This document shows positions 1 to 9,125 of a stretch of DNA of 64,000 nucleotides, piece by piece. The position numbers and the translations under genes were made by a program. Each line of letters begins with the position of its first letter. The first letter of the stretch is position 1. The notes below the pieces were generated by a model that saw only the letters and a list, made by a program, of their open reading frames with translations, had not been told where the DNA came from and searched no databases. The stretch comes from Peribacillus sp. FSL E2-0218 (GTDB lineage Bacteria > Bacillota > Bacilli > Bacillales > DSM-1321): assembly GCF_037992945.1 (NCBI RefSeq), contig NZ_CP150304.1:2793501-2857500 (forward strand), written 5' to 3'.

Positions 1-1
1 A

Positions 2-520
2 GAAATTGAGCCGGATGAAGGTACTTTCAAGTGGGGTGTAACGACTTCACAGGCATACTTCCCTAAAGATAATGCCGAATTCTTTGAAGGCGTCGATTTG
101 ACTCTTGTCGATTGGCTTCGTCAATATTCCCCGAATGATCAAAGCGAAAGCTTCCTGCGCGGATTCTTAGGGAGAATGCTATTCTCTGGTGATGAAGTGA
201 CGAAGAAGGCAAGTGTTCTTTCAGGGGGCGAGAAAGTCCGCTGCATGCTTTCGAAAATGATGTTAAGCGGATCCAATGTCCTTATGCTTGATGAACCGAC
301 AAACCATCTGGACTTAGAGTCGATTACAGCATTGAACAACGGGTTGATCGCCTTTAAAGGATCGATGATCTTCTCTTCTCATGACCATCAGTTCATCCAA
401 ACTGTTGCGAACCGGATCATTGAGCTTACACCAAAAGGTACGGTCGATAAGCAAGTCAGTTATGATGAGTATCTGGATAATAGCCAATTGCAAAAACAAG
501 TGGCTGAAATGTACAAATAA
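2..520 (+). CDS. ykpA: ABC-F family ATPase, YkpA/YbiT type (5' truncated)
   Basis: The gene enters from the left edge in frame 2, so only the last 172 codons are present. The visible part is the second nucleotide-binding domain: the ABC signature SGGEKVR, a Walker B motif ending LMLDEPTNHLD (the DEPTNHLD form is typical of ABC-F proteins), and the H-switch SHDHQF. No membrane segments are present, as expected for soluble ABC-F proteins, which act on ribosomes. The stretch WGVTTSQAYFPKDN before the signature resembles the YkpA/YbiT subgroup; this assignment is from memory of the family. An intrinsic terminator follows 16 bp after the stop codon. Confidence 0.9.
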   Translation, partial: EIEPDEGTFKWGVTTSQAYFPKDNAEFFEGVDLTLVDWLRQYSPNDQSESFLRGFLGRMLFSGDEVTKKASVLSGGEKVRCMLSKMMLSGSNVLMLDEPTNHLDLESITALNNGLIAFKGSMIFSSHDHQFIQTVANRIIELTPKGTVDKQVSYDEYLDNSQLQKQVAEMYK

Positions 521-535
521 GCTTCATTACAAGCG

Positions 536-563
536 GCACATCCTCATTGGATGTGCTTTTTTT
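536..563 (+). terminator. Intrinsic terminator of the ABC-F gene
   Basis: Eight-base arms GCACATCC and GGATGTGC enclose a short loop and are followed by seven T residues. It sits directly after the stop codon at 520. Confidence 0.9.
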
Positions 564-697
564 CACCTCCATGCCTGCCTACCCACTTATTGAAGGTATA
601 AAAAATGATCTACTTGAAATATAATAATAAACCAAAGATGAGTCCTGTATAAAATCATTGACTTAAAGCTATATTGTGAAGAAAGGAGTGGGTTGGT

Positions 698-970
698 TTG
701 GATGGGCACTCAGTGAAACATATATTTGAAGATACCGGAAATTTTTTCCTATACGATAAATTCAATTATCAATTTTATGTATCGGGACTGTTTGACTCAG
801 TCGATCAAGAGCGGATCATATCTGATTTCTTACGCGCATTTGCCTTTGACGAAAAAAATTCACTCTTTTTTGATGACTTTTCCTTTTACTTTAATTGCTT
901 TCATTACTCCCAGCAAAAGCAACAAATGTTAGATTTCCTCAAACCTGAATATGATGACCATATTTGTTGA
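698..970 (+). CDS. Small hypothetical protein (90 aa)
   Basis: I do not recognise this protein. A TTG start at 698 is preceded by a good ribosome site (GAAAGGAG, 681-688) at normal spacing; there is no in-frame ATG near it. The product is about 90 residues, rich in Phe, Tyr and Asp, acidic, with no signal peptide or membrane segment, and ends PEYDDHIC. It stands alone between the ABC-F terminator and a pseudogene region. The ribosome site and biased composition support a real gene, but no motif indicates a function. Confidence 0.55.
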   Translation: MDGHSVKHIFEDTGNFFLYDKFNYQFYVSGLFDSVDQERIISDFLRAFAFDEKNSLFFDDFSFYFNCFHYSQQKQQMLDFLKPEYDDHIC

Positions 971-1084
971 CTAAGAATGAAAGGTAAGGACATCTGAATG
1001 CCCTTACCTGAGATTGAAGGCAAACTCCGTTTCACTTGAGGATCTTATAATTTGATTCTTAACTGCTTCAAATCCAACAAATTC

Positions 1085-1129
1085 AAAAAAGGGTATAGGA
1101 ATGAAAGAGCCATTCCGATACCCTTTTTT
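1085..1129 (-). terminator. Terminator of the decayed flotillin copy
   Basis: A hairpin with arms AAAAAAGGGTAT...GGAATG and CATTCC...ATACCCTTTTTT is flanked by A/T runs on both sides. It closely resembles the floT terminator at 19649-19688 in sequence and in its position next to the floT-like 3' end, so it appears to have been copied with it. Confidence 0.65.
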
Positions 1130-1460
1130 CCCCGCCCTCCAAGCTTTTAATCTCCGTACCCTCTTCCTCCTAGACTGCTTCCGTATTCATGTTATGATGG
1201 CTGCTAATAGTCTAATGCGCTTACCCGAGAAACAAGCAAGTGTATGAATTCATTGCCCGAAGATATTTTTAGTAACTTTTGAATATTAGGATCCGCCATT
1301 ACATAGCTTCCTTTTTTATTCACAACATTAATGTTGTCGATATTACAAAATGAGTTTAGTATACTCCGGTAGTAATTTCAAAATGCTGTCTGCTATATGG
1401 CCGAACTGTTCAAAAGCTTCCGCAATTTTCTGCTAGGTGTCCGATACTATACGTGTGTAT
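1130..1460 (-). pseudogene. Decayed copy of the 3' end of floT (flotillin)
   Basis: No open frame survives, but the sequence follows the intact floT 3' end at 19690-20050 on the same strand. Matching blocks include GATGGCTGCTAATA (intact GATGGCCGCTAATG), ATGCGCTTACCCGAGAAA (intact TTGCGCTTCCCCGAGAAA), TTGTCGATATT, TATACTCCGGTAGTAATTTC (intact CGTACTCCGGCAGCATTTTC) and CCGAACTGTTCAAAAGCTTC (intact CCGAACTGTTCGAAGGCTTC). Internal deletions and substitutions remove the reading frame, including the Gly/Ala-rich stretch. The copied part ends near 1460, within the coiled-coil coding region. It must be an old duplication or a remnant of a second flotillin gene; the sequence alone does not decide between them. 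Confidence 0.75.
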
Positions 1461-1940
1461 CCTCTTTACTGCCTCCCCTACCAATTCACACCAGTTGGTG
1501 GTTATTTATAAGAAAATAGATCTAAAAAATATCGGTGGGAAGCTCATGATAAATTAGATATGCTCCTTGTATAAAAGCTTTTAAAGTTTTGGATGTGAAG
1601 ATTGGATAAAGATTCTTTCTTCGACAAGCGCCCCTTATTGAAAGAAGAATTAGCGTTGCTTTATAAATGGTATTCCAAGCTTCACACCTCCCATGTTCTT
1701 CTTTATCTTCTTCAACGATTGTAGCCGGATTTGAAATGACGTTCTTTCTAGAATTCTTTGTTCTTTATGGTTCTTACATACTTTCCTTTCTCATTGAATC
1801 GATTGCACTCACCGGAAAATGTATGTATGCCTTCTTGCTGAGCCAGCAGTTGCAAATGATACCGTATAATCCAATCCCTACCGAAGGGGCATCTCCCCCA
1901 CCAGCACTTATAAATCACCTTATTGGATATTAGTTATGAT
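1461..1940. other. Gene-free stretch, nothing recognisable
   Basis: There is no open frame with a credible ribosome site. An 88-codon frame on the plus strand (1667-1933) has no ribosome site and no recognisable content. This stretch lies next to the floT remnant and may be further decayed sequence. Confidence 0.4.
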
Positions 1941-3290
1941 TCATATTGATTGAGTCTTTTTTACAGTGACGAAAGATATTCCAAATGATGTACCTATTGC
2001 GATTACGATTCCCATTAACGCATACGGAAAATAAGGGCCCACATATGCGACTAAACTTACAATACTTGAAAGGATATACCCATAAATTCTTACACCCATG
2101 GCAGCAAAAAAAGTTGAGGCTACTGCACTACCAATCGAACAGGCTATGAAGGCTTTACGATTTTTAATAAGTACCCCGAATATAGCAGGCTCTGTAATGC
2201 CCAGAAGAGCAGAAATAGTCGCTGATAGAATTATAGACTTTTCAGTTTTGCTATTGGCTTTAAAAAACATTGCAAAAGTGGCACCTGCAATGGCCATGTT
2301 TGTCATAAACATCATAGGCATTAACATGTCGTATCCTTTATCCGCGAAGTTTTGAAGCACAATTGGTGTAAGAGCGTGATGCATACCAAATACAACTTCT
2401 ATCGGTCTCGCTCCGCCCATTACAACTCCTGCTAAGATGGGAGATATATCGAATAATCTTTCAATAATATAAGCTAATCCCTTACCAACGTAACTACCTA
2501 ATGGTCCGGATACGATCAATGCAAAAGGAATGGCAAGAAATAGAGTTAATGTAGGAGTAAATACAGTTTTCAAAATGTTTGGCATATACTTATCAATCCA
2601 TCTGTGGATATAACTTAATGCCCACACAGATAAAATGACTGGAATGACAGCACCAGAGTAATTAATAACGGGTATTGGTAAACCTATAAAATGAAATTGA
2701 CTTACCTCACCTAATTTAGCAGCGTCAATTAAAGATGGATACATAAAGCCAGCAGCAATAGCAAGGGCAAGATATTGATTTGTTTTAAATATTTTGGCAG
2801 CTGAAGCAGCTAAAAAGAATGGCAAGAAATAAAAGACTCCACTTGAAATCAAGTCTAGGATTATTATTGTTTCATTATCCTTCGATAATAAATTCAAAGC
2901 AATTAGACCTGCCAAAAGCCCTTTGAGCATGCCTGCACCAGCGATTGCCGGAACTATTGGACCGAATACACCCGATACAACATCCAACAATCGTGAAAAG
3001 AGACCTTTTTTCTTGCTACTTTCTTTCTTAACTTCTTCTCCTTCCATCCCTATTTCTTCCATTAAAGCTGAATGATATTGCTGTACATTTGTCCCGACTA
3101 TTATCTGATATTGATCGTTTTGTAATTGTTCTCCGATAACACCACTCAATCGCTTTACATTTTCATGGGCGATCAAAGAATTATCATACAAATCAAAGCG
3201 CAGCCTTGTCATGCAATGCCAAGCTTTCTTTATATTCTTTTGGCCGCCAACATATTCTATAATTTTCTTGACACTCTCTTTATCTTTCAT
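1941..3290 (-). CDS. PTS transporter subunit EIIBC, sucrose/beta-glucoside (Glc) family
   Basis: This is a phosphotransferase-system permease that would import and phosphorylate a sugar. The EIIB domain spans about residues 1-80, with the phosphorylated cysteine C26 in HCMTRLRF. The EIIC membrane domain spans about residues 105-445 and carries the family motif GITEPAIFG. At 449 aa there is no fused EIIA domain, so a separate or shared EIIA is needed. It is transcribed away from an enolase-superfamily dehydratase at 3608, with a GntR regulator beyond it, which suggests one catabolic unit. The substrate cannot be told from sequence; sucrose, beta-glucoside or an amino-sugar-type substrate are all possible for this family. 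Confidence 0.88.
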   Translation of the reverse strand: MKDKESVKKIIEYVGGQKNIKKAWHCMTRLRFDLYDNSLIAHENVKRLSGVIGEQLQNDQYQIIVGTNVQQYHSALMEEIGMEGEEVKKESSKKKGLFSRLLDVVSGVFGPIVPAIAGAGMLKGLLAGLIALNLLSKDNETIIILDLISSGVFYFLPFFLAASAAKIFKTNQYLALAIAAGFMYPSLIDAAKLGEVSQFHFIGLPIPVINYSGAVIPVILSVWALSYIHRWIDKYMPNILKTVFTPTLTLFLAIPFALIVSGPLGSYVGKGLAYIIERLFDISPILAGVVMGGARPIEVVFGMHHALTPIVLQNFADKGYDMLMPMMFMTNMAIAGATFAMFFKANSKTEKSIILSATISALLGITEPAIFGVLIKNRKAFIACSIGSAVASTFFAAMGVRIYGYILSSIVSLVAYVGPYFPYALMGIVIAIGTSFGISFVTVKKTQSI

Positions 3291-3348
3291 ATTTGGATCA
3301 TTCCCTTTCTAGAAATTATTGATAAATCTCAATCTATTACTTTCTTTC

Positions 3349-3366
3349 TTTCACTCCGATTTGACA
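3349..3366. promoter_or_regulatory. Candidate operator, copy 1 (TTTCACTNNGATTTGAC)
   Basis: The 18-bp stretch TTTCACTCCGATTTGACA recurs almost unchanged at 3555-3572 (TTTCACTTTGATTTGACG), in the same orientation. One copy lies upstream of the PTS gene and the other just before the dehydratase. A shared binding site for the nearby GntR regulator is an inference. Confidence 0.4.
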
Positions 3367-3394
3367 GGGTTATGATAGCATATAAAAAAAATAA

Positions 3395-3408
3395 ATGAAA
3401 ACGCTTAA
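3395..3408. promoter_or_regulatory. Candidate CcpA cre site
   Basis: TGAAAACGCTTAAA matches the cre consensus TGWAANCGNTNWCA except near the 3' end. It lies about 105 bp upstream of the PTS start, where catabolite repression would be expected. Confidence 0.45.
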
Positions 3409-3554
3409 ATAAACCATGAAATAATGAAAAATCCAATATTATCAACATTTATTGCACAGTTTTTTGAAAATTGGTATGGTAAATTATCGTAACGGACCTT
3501 CTTTCTTTACCAAATTGACGTTGGATATTTACTATGTTTTAATCTAGTTAATTA

Positions 3555-3572
3555 TTTCACTTTGATTTGACG
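3555..3572. promoter_or_regulatory. Candidate operator, copy 2 (TTTCACTNNGATTTGAC)
   Basis: This is the second copy of the direct repeat described at 3349-3366. It ends 35 bp before the dehydratase start, a position suited to an operator or promoter element. Confidence 0.4.
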
Positions 3573-3607
3573 AATAATTGAAATTAATGAAAAAAGGAGA
3601 TTCAACC

Positions 3608-4807
3608 TTGGAACCCACACTTATTACAGATATACAATCATTTGTGATTAACCCGAATAGACATAATCTTATTGTAGTCAAAATAGAAACAAACAAAGGT
3701 GTTATTGGATATGGGTGTGCAACATTCCAGCAACGGCCTCTAGCTGTTCAAACCATGATTGATGAATATTTAAAACCGCTTCTAATAGATCGTGATGCGA
3801 ACGCCATTGAAGACTTGTGGCACTTAATGATGGTCAATTCTTATTGGAGAAATGGTCCTGTTATTAACAATGCAATTGCAGGGATTGACATGGCTTTATG
3901 GGATATTAAAGCTAAATTGGCCGAGATGCCCCTTTATCAACTTTTTGGAGGAAAGTCAAAAAACGCAATTGCGGCCTATACACATGCTGACGGATTAACA
4001 TTAGAAGAGCTCTTTAACAATGTTGATTCTTTGATCGAGAGAGGATACCGCCATATTCGCTGTCAATTGGGGTTCTATGGCGGCAAAAATCATACGATGC
4101 ACGTAACAAAAGAGTTAAGTGCAGGAGAATATTATGATCCAGACATTTATATGAAAGATGTCGTGACCATGTTTAAAGCATTACGTGAAAAATATGGATA
4201 TTCCATTCATTTGCTTCATGATGTTCATGAAAGACTATTTCCAAACCAAGCCCTCCAATTGGCAAAAGACCTAGAGCCTTATAAGCTATTCTTTTTAGAG
4301 GATATCTTACCTCCTGATCAAAATGAATGGTTGGTTCAATTGAGATCACAATGCACTACACCTATAGCATCCGGGGAATTATTCAATAACCCAACTGAAT
4401 GGAGAAATCTCATCGTTAATCGTCAAATTGATTACATTCGCTGCCATGTTTCACAGATTGGGGGCATCACACCCGCTCTTAAACTAGCTGCACTATGTGA
4501 AAATTTTGGTGTTCAAATTGCCTGGCATGGCCCATCGGATATGACCCCTATTGGAGTTGCAGTGAATACACACTTGAATATTCACCTTCATAATGCAGCG
4601 ATACAAGAAATTCAAGAGCCTGATGAAACTACGAAAAAAATGTTCCCTAACTCAGTGGAAGTAGTGGACGGGTATATTTATCCTATTGAAAAAGTTGGCA
4701 TCGGTGTTGATTTCAATGAAGACATGGCAAAAGAATATCCAGTCATTTATCGAAAACATGAATGGACTCAAGCTCGTATTCCAAATGGTACCATCCATAC
4801 CCCATAA
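3608..4807 (+). CDS. Enolase-superfamily dehydratase, D-mannonate dehydratase (ManD/RspA) type
   Basis: The TTG at 3608 has the ribosome site AAAGGAGA seven bases upstream and gives 399 aa; a TTG 30 bp earlier has no ribosome site. The protein has the N-terminal capping domain and a C-terminal barrel. Candidate metal ligands are the Asp in LLHDVHERL, the Glu in FFLEDILPP and the Glu in ASGELFNN. The barrel ends with HGPSDMTPIG and GIGVDFNED, the pattern of the ManD subgroup, which dehydrates mannonate or gluconate to 2-keto-3-deoxygluconate. Several positions differ from classical ManD (HERLFPNQA, EDILPPDQN), so the true sugar acid is uncertain. It lies between a divergent PTS gene and a GntR regulator. 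Confidence 0.85.
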   Translation: MEPTLITDIQSFVINPNRHNLIVVKIETNKGVIGYGCATFQQRPLAVQTMIDEYLKPLLIDRDANAIEDLWHLMMVNSYWRNGPVINNAIAGIDMALWDIKAKLAEMPLYQLFGGKSKNAIAAYTHADGLTLEELFNNVDSLIERGYRHIRCQLGFYGGKNHTMHVTKELSAGEYYDPDIYMKDVVTMFKALREKYGYSIHLLHDVHERLFPNQALQLAKDLEPYKLFFLEDILPPDQNEWLVQLRSQCTTPIASGELFNNPTEWRNLIVNRQIDYIRCHVSQIGGITPALKLAALCENFGVQIAWHGPSDMTPIGVAVNTHLNIHLHNAAIQEIQEPDETTKKMFPNSVEVVDGYIYPIEKVGIGVDFNEDMAKEYPVIYRKHEWTQARIPNGTIHTP

Positions 4808-4824
4808 AGTTATAAAAATGCAGG

Positions 4825-4857
4825 AAAACCCTTGAAGCAATGCGCTTCAAGGGTTTT
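4825..4857 (+). terminator. Intrinsic terminator after the dehydratase
   Basis: Long perfect arms AAAACCCTTGAAGC and GCTTCAAGGGTTTT (AATGC loop region) follow 18 bp after the stop. It separates the dehydratase from the GntR gene, which therefore likely has its own promoter. Confidence 0.88.
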
Positions 4858-4940
4858 ACATTACAAGAAAGATAACGAATGGATCCTTTTATGCTAATAT
4901 TATATGCAGTAAGAAAAAACAATCTGTCTTGAGGTAATCG

Positions 4941-5657
4941 ATGATGAAAAAACGTGATTTTATTGCAGATGATATTCTAAGTAAAATTTATCAAAATACT
5001 TATAAAGCTGGTCAAAAAATCCCTACCGAAAGGGATCTGGCAAATCAATATGATGTATCCAGATACACAATTCGCGAGGCATTAAAAAAACTTATGAATA
5101 TTGGATGTATCAGAATTATTCAAGGTTCGGGTATATTCGTCAATGATACAAAATATAAAAGTCCATTAATTTACAATTCATTAACAGAAAAGAAATTCAA
5201 AGATATACAATCCGAAATTATCTATCTTAAAAAGATTAAACCTGATCAAACATTTGAAAAAATTTTTGATATAAATGGAGAACAGAAGAAATTATGGGAA
5301 TATAAACGGGTTCGAATTGCCGATTACCAAAAAAGGCAAATTGAAACTTCAAGATTACCATGCTCTTTTTTCCCACACCTTAATAAAGAAGAAGTTAAAA
5401 AATCAGTTCATGACTATGTACAACAATGCGGCTATCAAATATCTCATTTCATCACAACATACAGCGCAGTAAATGTAAGCAAAGAGGATGCTGAGCTTCT
5501 AAATTGCAAGAAAGGGGTTGCCGCGATGAAAATCATAAACAGAGGAATTCTTCAAAATGGCAGAGTGTTTGAATATAGTGAAATGATTAATTTAGATTAT
5601 TCATGTTCCTATTTTACACCGTTTAACCCTTATAGTCATCAACACCGAAAAACCTAA
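4941..5657 (+). CDS. GntR-family transcriptional regulator (HutC-like, UTRA domain)
   Basis: Residues 1-70 form a GntR winged helix-turn-helix (IPTERDLANQYDVSRYTIREAL followed by the wing IIQGSGIFV). The rest (about 90-230) matches the effector-binding UTRA type, ending with the typical SRP-like segment FEYSEMINL. It starts ATG ATG after the ribosome site GAGGT. Its place beside a PTS permease and a sugar-acid dehydratase makes it the likely regulator of both, responding to a phosphosugar or sugar acid; that role is inferred from context. It has its own upstream region, because a strong terminator precedes it. Confidence 0.85.
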   Translation: MMKKRDFIADDILSKIYQNTYKAGQKIPTERDLANQYDVSRYTIREALKKLMNIGCIRIIQGSGIFVNDTKYKSPLIYNSLTEKKFKDIQSEIIYLKKIKPDQTFEKIFDINGEQKKLWEYKRVRIADYQKRQIETSRLPCSFFPHLNKEEVKKSVHDYVQQCGYQISHFITTYSAVNVSKEDAELLNCKKGVAAMKIINRGILQNGRVFEYSEMINLDYSCSYFTPFNPYSHQHRKT

Positions 5658-5793
5658 CATTTCTCACTAAATCATTTTTCCGTACCGGCCCAAGTGTACG
5701 AAGGAATCTTTATAGGTACAACGTACTCCCTTCCACCTGCCCACTGTTTTGTTTTTCTCATGCCTATGTCTGAATTTTTAAATATGGTCTCGT

Positions 5794-5848
5794 GAATATG
5801 GGATACCGGCACCACAAAAAGCACTAGTGAACAAAGCATCCCATATTC
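5794..5848. repeat. Inverted repeat downstream of ganB
   Basis: Perfect 11-base arms GAATATGGGAT (5794-5804) and ATCCCATATTC (5838-5848) are separated by 33 bases. There is no T-run on the ganB-distal side, so it is not a typical terminator; it could stabilise the ganB mRNA end. Confidence 0.45.
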
Positions 5849-5894
5849 CGTTAAAGACCGAAATTTCAGTTATTTATTGTTTTATCATGCCTTT

Positions 5895-7451
5895 TCAATT
5901 TTTGAAAAACTCCACATTGTCGACACTGATCCAGTTATTTGCATTTGCATCAGTCCAAAAACCGAATTCAGCTTGTCCGTTCGTTACATGAATATTCGTT
6001 ATAGTAATTTGAGTCCAGGTGCTTGTTGTCGGAATAGGAGTGTTTTTTTCTGAGCTTCCAAAGTTCTTAACGTACATTTGGCTCGTTTTAAATCCACCAC
6101 CGCTTCTTACCCATGCTTTCAATGTATACGTTCCATTAGGAAGGCCTGTTTTTATTTGATGGGTACTAACCTGATAAGCAACGCTATTCCAATGAGATAA
6201 TTTGTAGCTTCCTGAATATCCGCCAGCTTCCGTGTAATTGGCAAGGTCATTACCATTTGACCAAGTGGTCCAACCTGTTGGATTCTGTGTAGCTCCATCT
6301 GTTTCAAAACCGGCATTATTTACAAGATTCCCGCTTGATGCCGATCCTTTAGCTGCATCACTGAAAGCATCGATGGCCGTTGTATATTTCAGGACATTTT
6401 TAGATACCTCGGTAGTTGCGCCTAATGCATAACCATCAGAAAGAACACTTGAGTTAGCCTGGGGTTCCCAATAAAAAACTCCGATCCCTTTTCCGTTCGG
6501 AACCGCTTTCACAACCTTGATTGTATCATTGATCGTCCAATAAGAATCTTTAGGGTTTTTTTCGTCTCCACCTACTTCAACAACCATAACTTCCTTGTTA
6601 TAGCGTGAAGCCATGTCGTTCAGATTGTAAGATAAATCATCGGTAATCTCCCAATATGGCTGACCATCCCAATATGGATAGAAAGATGCACCAATAACAT
6701 CCGTTTTACCGCCATTACTAAAGAAGTTATCAAACCACCATCTGAATTGACTGTTGTTAGTCCCATGTGCTAAATGACTGACCACCTTGGAGGATGGGCT
6801 TACAGCCTTAACTGCGTCATAGCCTTTATTAAGGAACGCCGTCAATTTACTGAAATTGTCAGTACTGCCATCTGGAAGCATGATCCCTGAGTTCATCTCA
6901 TTCCCAACTTGTACCCATTCAGGATATATGCCATTACTTTTTAGCTCGTTCATGACATCGTAAGTATGGTTGTAAACCGCTGTTTGTAACTGGGTATTGG
7001 TGTAGCTTGTCCATGCGTTTGGCTTAATTTGATGACCCGGATCTGCAAAAACATCACTATAGTGAAAGTCAACCATTATCCTCATTCCCAAAGCTTTTGC
7101 CCTTTTTGCTGCAGCAAGCACGCCTGCTTTGTCACTATAGCCCAGCATGGTCCAAGTTGTTCCATCTTTTAACCAATAATAGTCACTTGGCGGATTAACA
7201 AAGACTCTTAACCTAACGGAATTAATTCCGTGATCTTTAAGTATCTGTAAAGAATCTGCTGGTTTTCCATTGTCATCGACCCAACTTACGCCCCCATCTT
7301 CCATTTGCTTCATCCAGCCTATGTCAGCTCCATATGCAAATGGAGTCGATGCTTCCACCTTATGGAAAACATCTACACTAGCTAAGCCAGTTAAAGCAAG
7401 AACTAAGCCCATCACGTTTACCATAAAACCTTTTATCTGTTTTTTCAACAT
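5895..7451 (-). CDS. ganB: Secreted arabinogalactan endo-beta-1,4-galactanase (GH53) with CBM61-like domain
   Basis: The start at 7451 has AGGAGG nine bases upstream and gives a typical signal peptide (MLKKQIKGFMV, a hydrophobic core, then VEAS); upstream in-frame starts lack a ribosome site. Mature GH53 follows from about residue 35, beginning YGADIGWMKQME. The catalytic acid/base is in VQVGNEMNSG and the nucleophile in VMVVEVGGD. The last 130 residues (NLVNNAGFETDG onwards) are a beta-sandwich like the galactan-binding CBM61 domain. The enzyme cuts beta-1,4-galactan outside the cell into galacto-oligosaccharides. It lies downstream of lacGFE-galK on the same strand, so the products probably enter through the LacEF PTS. 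Confidence 0.93.
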   Translation of the reverse strand: MLKKQIKGFMVNVMGLVLALTGLASVDVFHKVEASTPFAYGADIGWMKQMEDGGVSWVDDNGKPADSLQILKDHGINSVRLRVFVNPPSDYYWLKDGTTWTMLGYSDKAGVLAAAKRAKALGMRIMVDFHYSDVFADPGHQIKPNAWTSYTNTQLQTAVYNHTYDVMNELKSNGIYPEWVQVGNEMNSGIMLPDGSTDNFSKLTAFLNKGYDAVKAVSPSSKVVSHLAHGTNNSQFRWWFDNFFSNGGKTDVIGASFYPYWDGQPYWEITDDLSYNLNDMASRYNKEVMVVEVGGDEKNPKDSYWTINDTIKVVKAVPNGKGIGVFYWEPQANSSVLSDGYALGATTEVSKNVLKYTTAIDAFSDAAKGSASSGNLVNNAGFETDGATQNPTGWTTWSNGNDLANYTEAGGYSGSYKLSHWNSVAYQVSTHQIKTGLPNGTYTLKAWVRSGGGFKTSQMYVKNFGSSEKNTPIPTTSTWTQITITNIHVTNGQAEFGFWTDANANNWISVDNVEFFKN

Positions 7452-7732
7452 GAAATTCATCCTCCTATGACAGCAATTCATCGGTTTATTGACTTGCCTG
7501 TAACTAGTACAATGCTCGGAAAAACCATGATAATTGAACAACTTATCGTTTGTTTTTGCCGTTTTACCTTTACTATGGAAAACGGCTTAACTCCCTTTTT
7601 TTCATGTACAGCTTCCCGTTGGCCTGTCTGCAAATGATCCCTTCACCGCTCCCCAACCTTCCTATCCTTTGTCAATAAATGAATGACTGCATGTGAGCCA
7701 CATTACCTGCACCACCTAGGATTTGTCGTTAT

Positions 7733-8902
7733 TTATCCCACCTTCCATTTCTTAGCGCCATCGCTAATATCCACAATATAAAATGAAGCTTCATATCCTA
7801 TTTTGCCGAGATATTTAGCTGAAACGCTCTGGATGAAGCTTTCCGTTTTTTCGCTTTCCACGATCGCTATCGCGCAGCCGCCGAAACCGGCACCTGTCAT
7901 CCTTGCGCCAAGGGCTCCTTCCTCCCAGGCCGCTTCGGATAACACATCCAATTCAATGCCCGTCACTTCATAATCATCACGCAATGATCTGTGCGAAGCA
8001 TTCATCAGTTCCCCAAACGTTTTCAATTCGTTTGCCTTTAATGCCTTTGCAGCTAGTACTGTCCGTTCGTTTTCACTGATCCCATGACGCGCCCTTTTCC
8101 GTAACGTTTCATTCGATAGATATCCTTCCAGCTTTTCAAATTCCTTCAATGTCAGTTCTCCAAGCGAGTTCACATTCCGGTATTGCCGTAGTTCCGAAAG
8201 AGCCGCTTCACATTCAGAACGACGTTCATTATATTTTGAAGTCGCAAGCTCGCGGCGCTTGTTCGTATTCATGATGACTATTTTGTATCCATCTAAAACA
8301 AGGGGGATCATTTCGTAGCCCAGGGTTACACAATCCAGTAAAATGGCCATATCTTCTTTTCCTTTTTGCACGGCAAACTGATCCATAATGCCTGAATTCA
8401 CACCGATAAATTCATTTTCAACTTTTTTTCCCGTCAAAACTAAATCAAGATCAGAAACATCCAATGCGAATATTTCTCGTAAGATTACACCTGTCAGCAT
8501 TTCAATTGAAGCGGAAGAGCTTAATCCAGCACCGGTCGGGATGTTGCCATTAAACAAAATATCCAATCCACTGTCGATTTCATGACCAGCATCTTTGAGA
8601 TAACGGATCATGCCCTTTGGATAATTGGTCCAGTTACCCTCTTTTCTGTAAGCTAAATCGAAAAGGTCAAAACAAATCATGCCTATTTCCGGAAAATTTT
8701 CCGAGTAGAATCGAATTTGACTATCCTCTCTTTTTGCACTTACTGCATACGTTCCGATTGTAATGGCACATGGAAAAACATGTCCTCCATTATAATCCGT
8801 ATGCTCTCCGATCAGGTTAATCCGCCCCGGTGCAAAAAATACTTCCCCGTCTTGTCGACTGAAAACGGTTTTGAATTTTGTTTTCAATAATGTGGTATCC
8901 AT
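7733..8902 (-). CDS. galK: Galactokinase
   Basis: This is a GHMP-family kinase of 389 aa, the usual galactokinase length. It shows the signature GRINLIGEHTDYNGG near the N-terminus, the phosphate loop GAGLSSSASIE at about residue 125, and the C-terminal GHMP motif GARMTGAGFGGCAI. It phosphorylates galactose to galactose-1-phosphate at the entry to the Leloir pathway. GGAGG precedes the ATG. No galE or galT is present in the window, so the rest of the pathway must lie elsewhere. Its position between lacE and ganB suggests it handles free galactose released when LacG cleaves galactobiose-type products. Confidence 0.96.
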   Translation of the reverse strand: MDTTLLKTKFKTVFSRQDGEVFFAPGRINLIGEHTDYNGGHVFPCAITIGTYAVSAKREDSQIRFYSENFPEIGMICFDLFDLAYRKEGNWTNYPKGMIRYLKDAGHEIDSGLDILFNGNIPTGAGLSSSASIEMLTGVILREIFALDVSDLDLVLTGKKVENEFIGVNSGIMDQFAVQKGKEDMAILLDCVTLGYEMIPLVLDGYKIVIMNTNKRRELATSKYNERRSECEAALSELRQYRNVNSLGELTLKEFEKLEGYLSNETLRKRARHGISENERTVLAAKALKANELKTFGELMNASHRSLRDDYEVTGIELDVLSEAAWEEGALGARMTGAGFGGCAIAIVESEKTESFIQSVSAKYLGKIGYEASFYIVDISDGAKKWKVG

Positions 8903-9125
8903 GCCAAGCCTCCACCTTTTTTATTTCCTGCCTTGTTCAAGGACTTTGTTCAATTGACTTATTTCCATTAAAAATACACCCCAAATATCAGATTTTCGTC
9001 TAAAATTTAAGGTGCATTCCGTTTTCCGATTATTGATTTTCCGTTCTTTAAAAGCTTAATATGGTACTCGTTTAACTAGGCACCGCCTTGAATCGTTGTT
9101 GGAGGATTCATTGTCGCTTCCATTT

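Noticed and set aside
1667..1933. 88-codon plus-strand frame after the floT remnant
   Set aside because: No ribosome site, no recognisable domain, and located in apparently decayed sequence.
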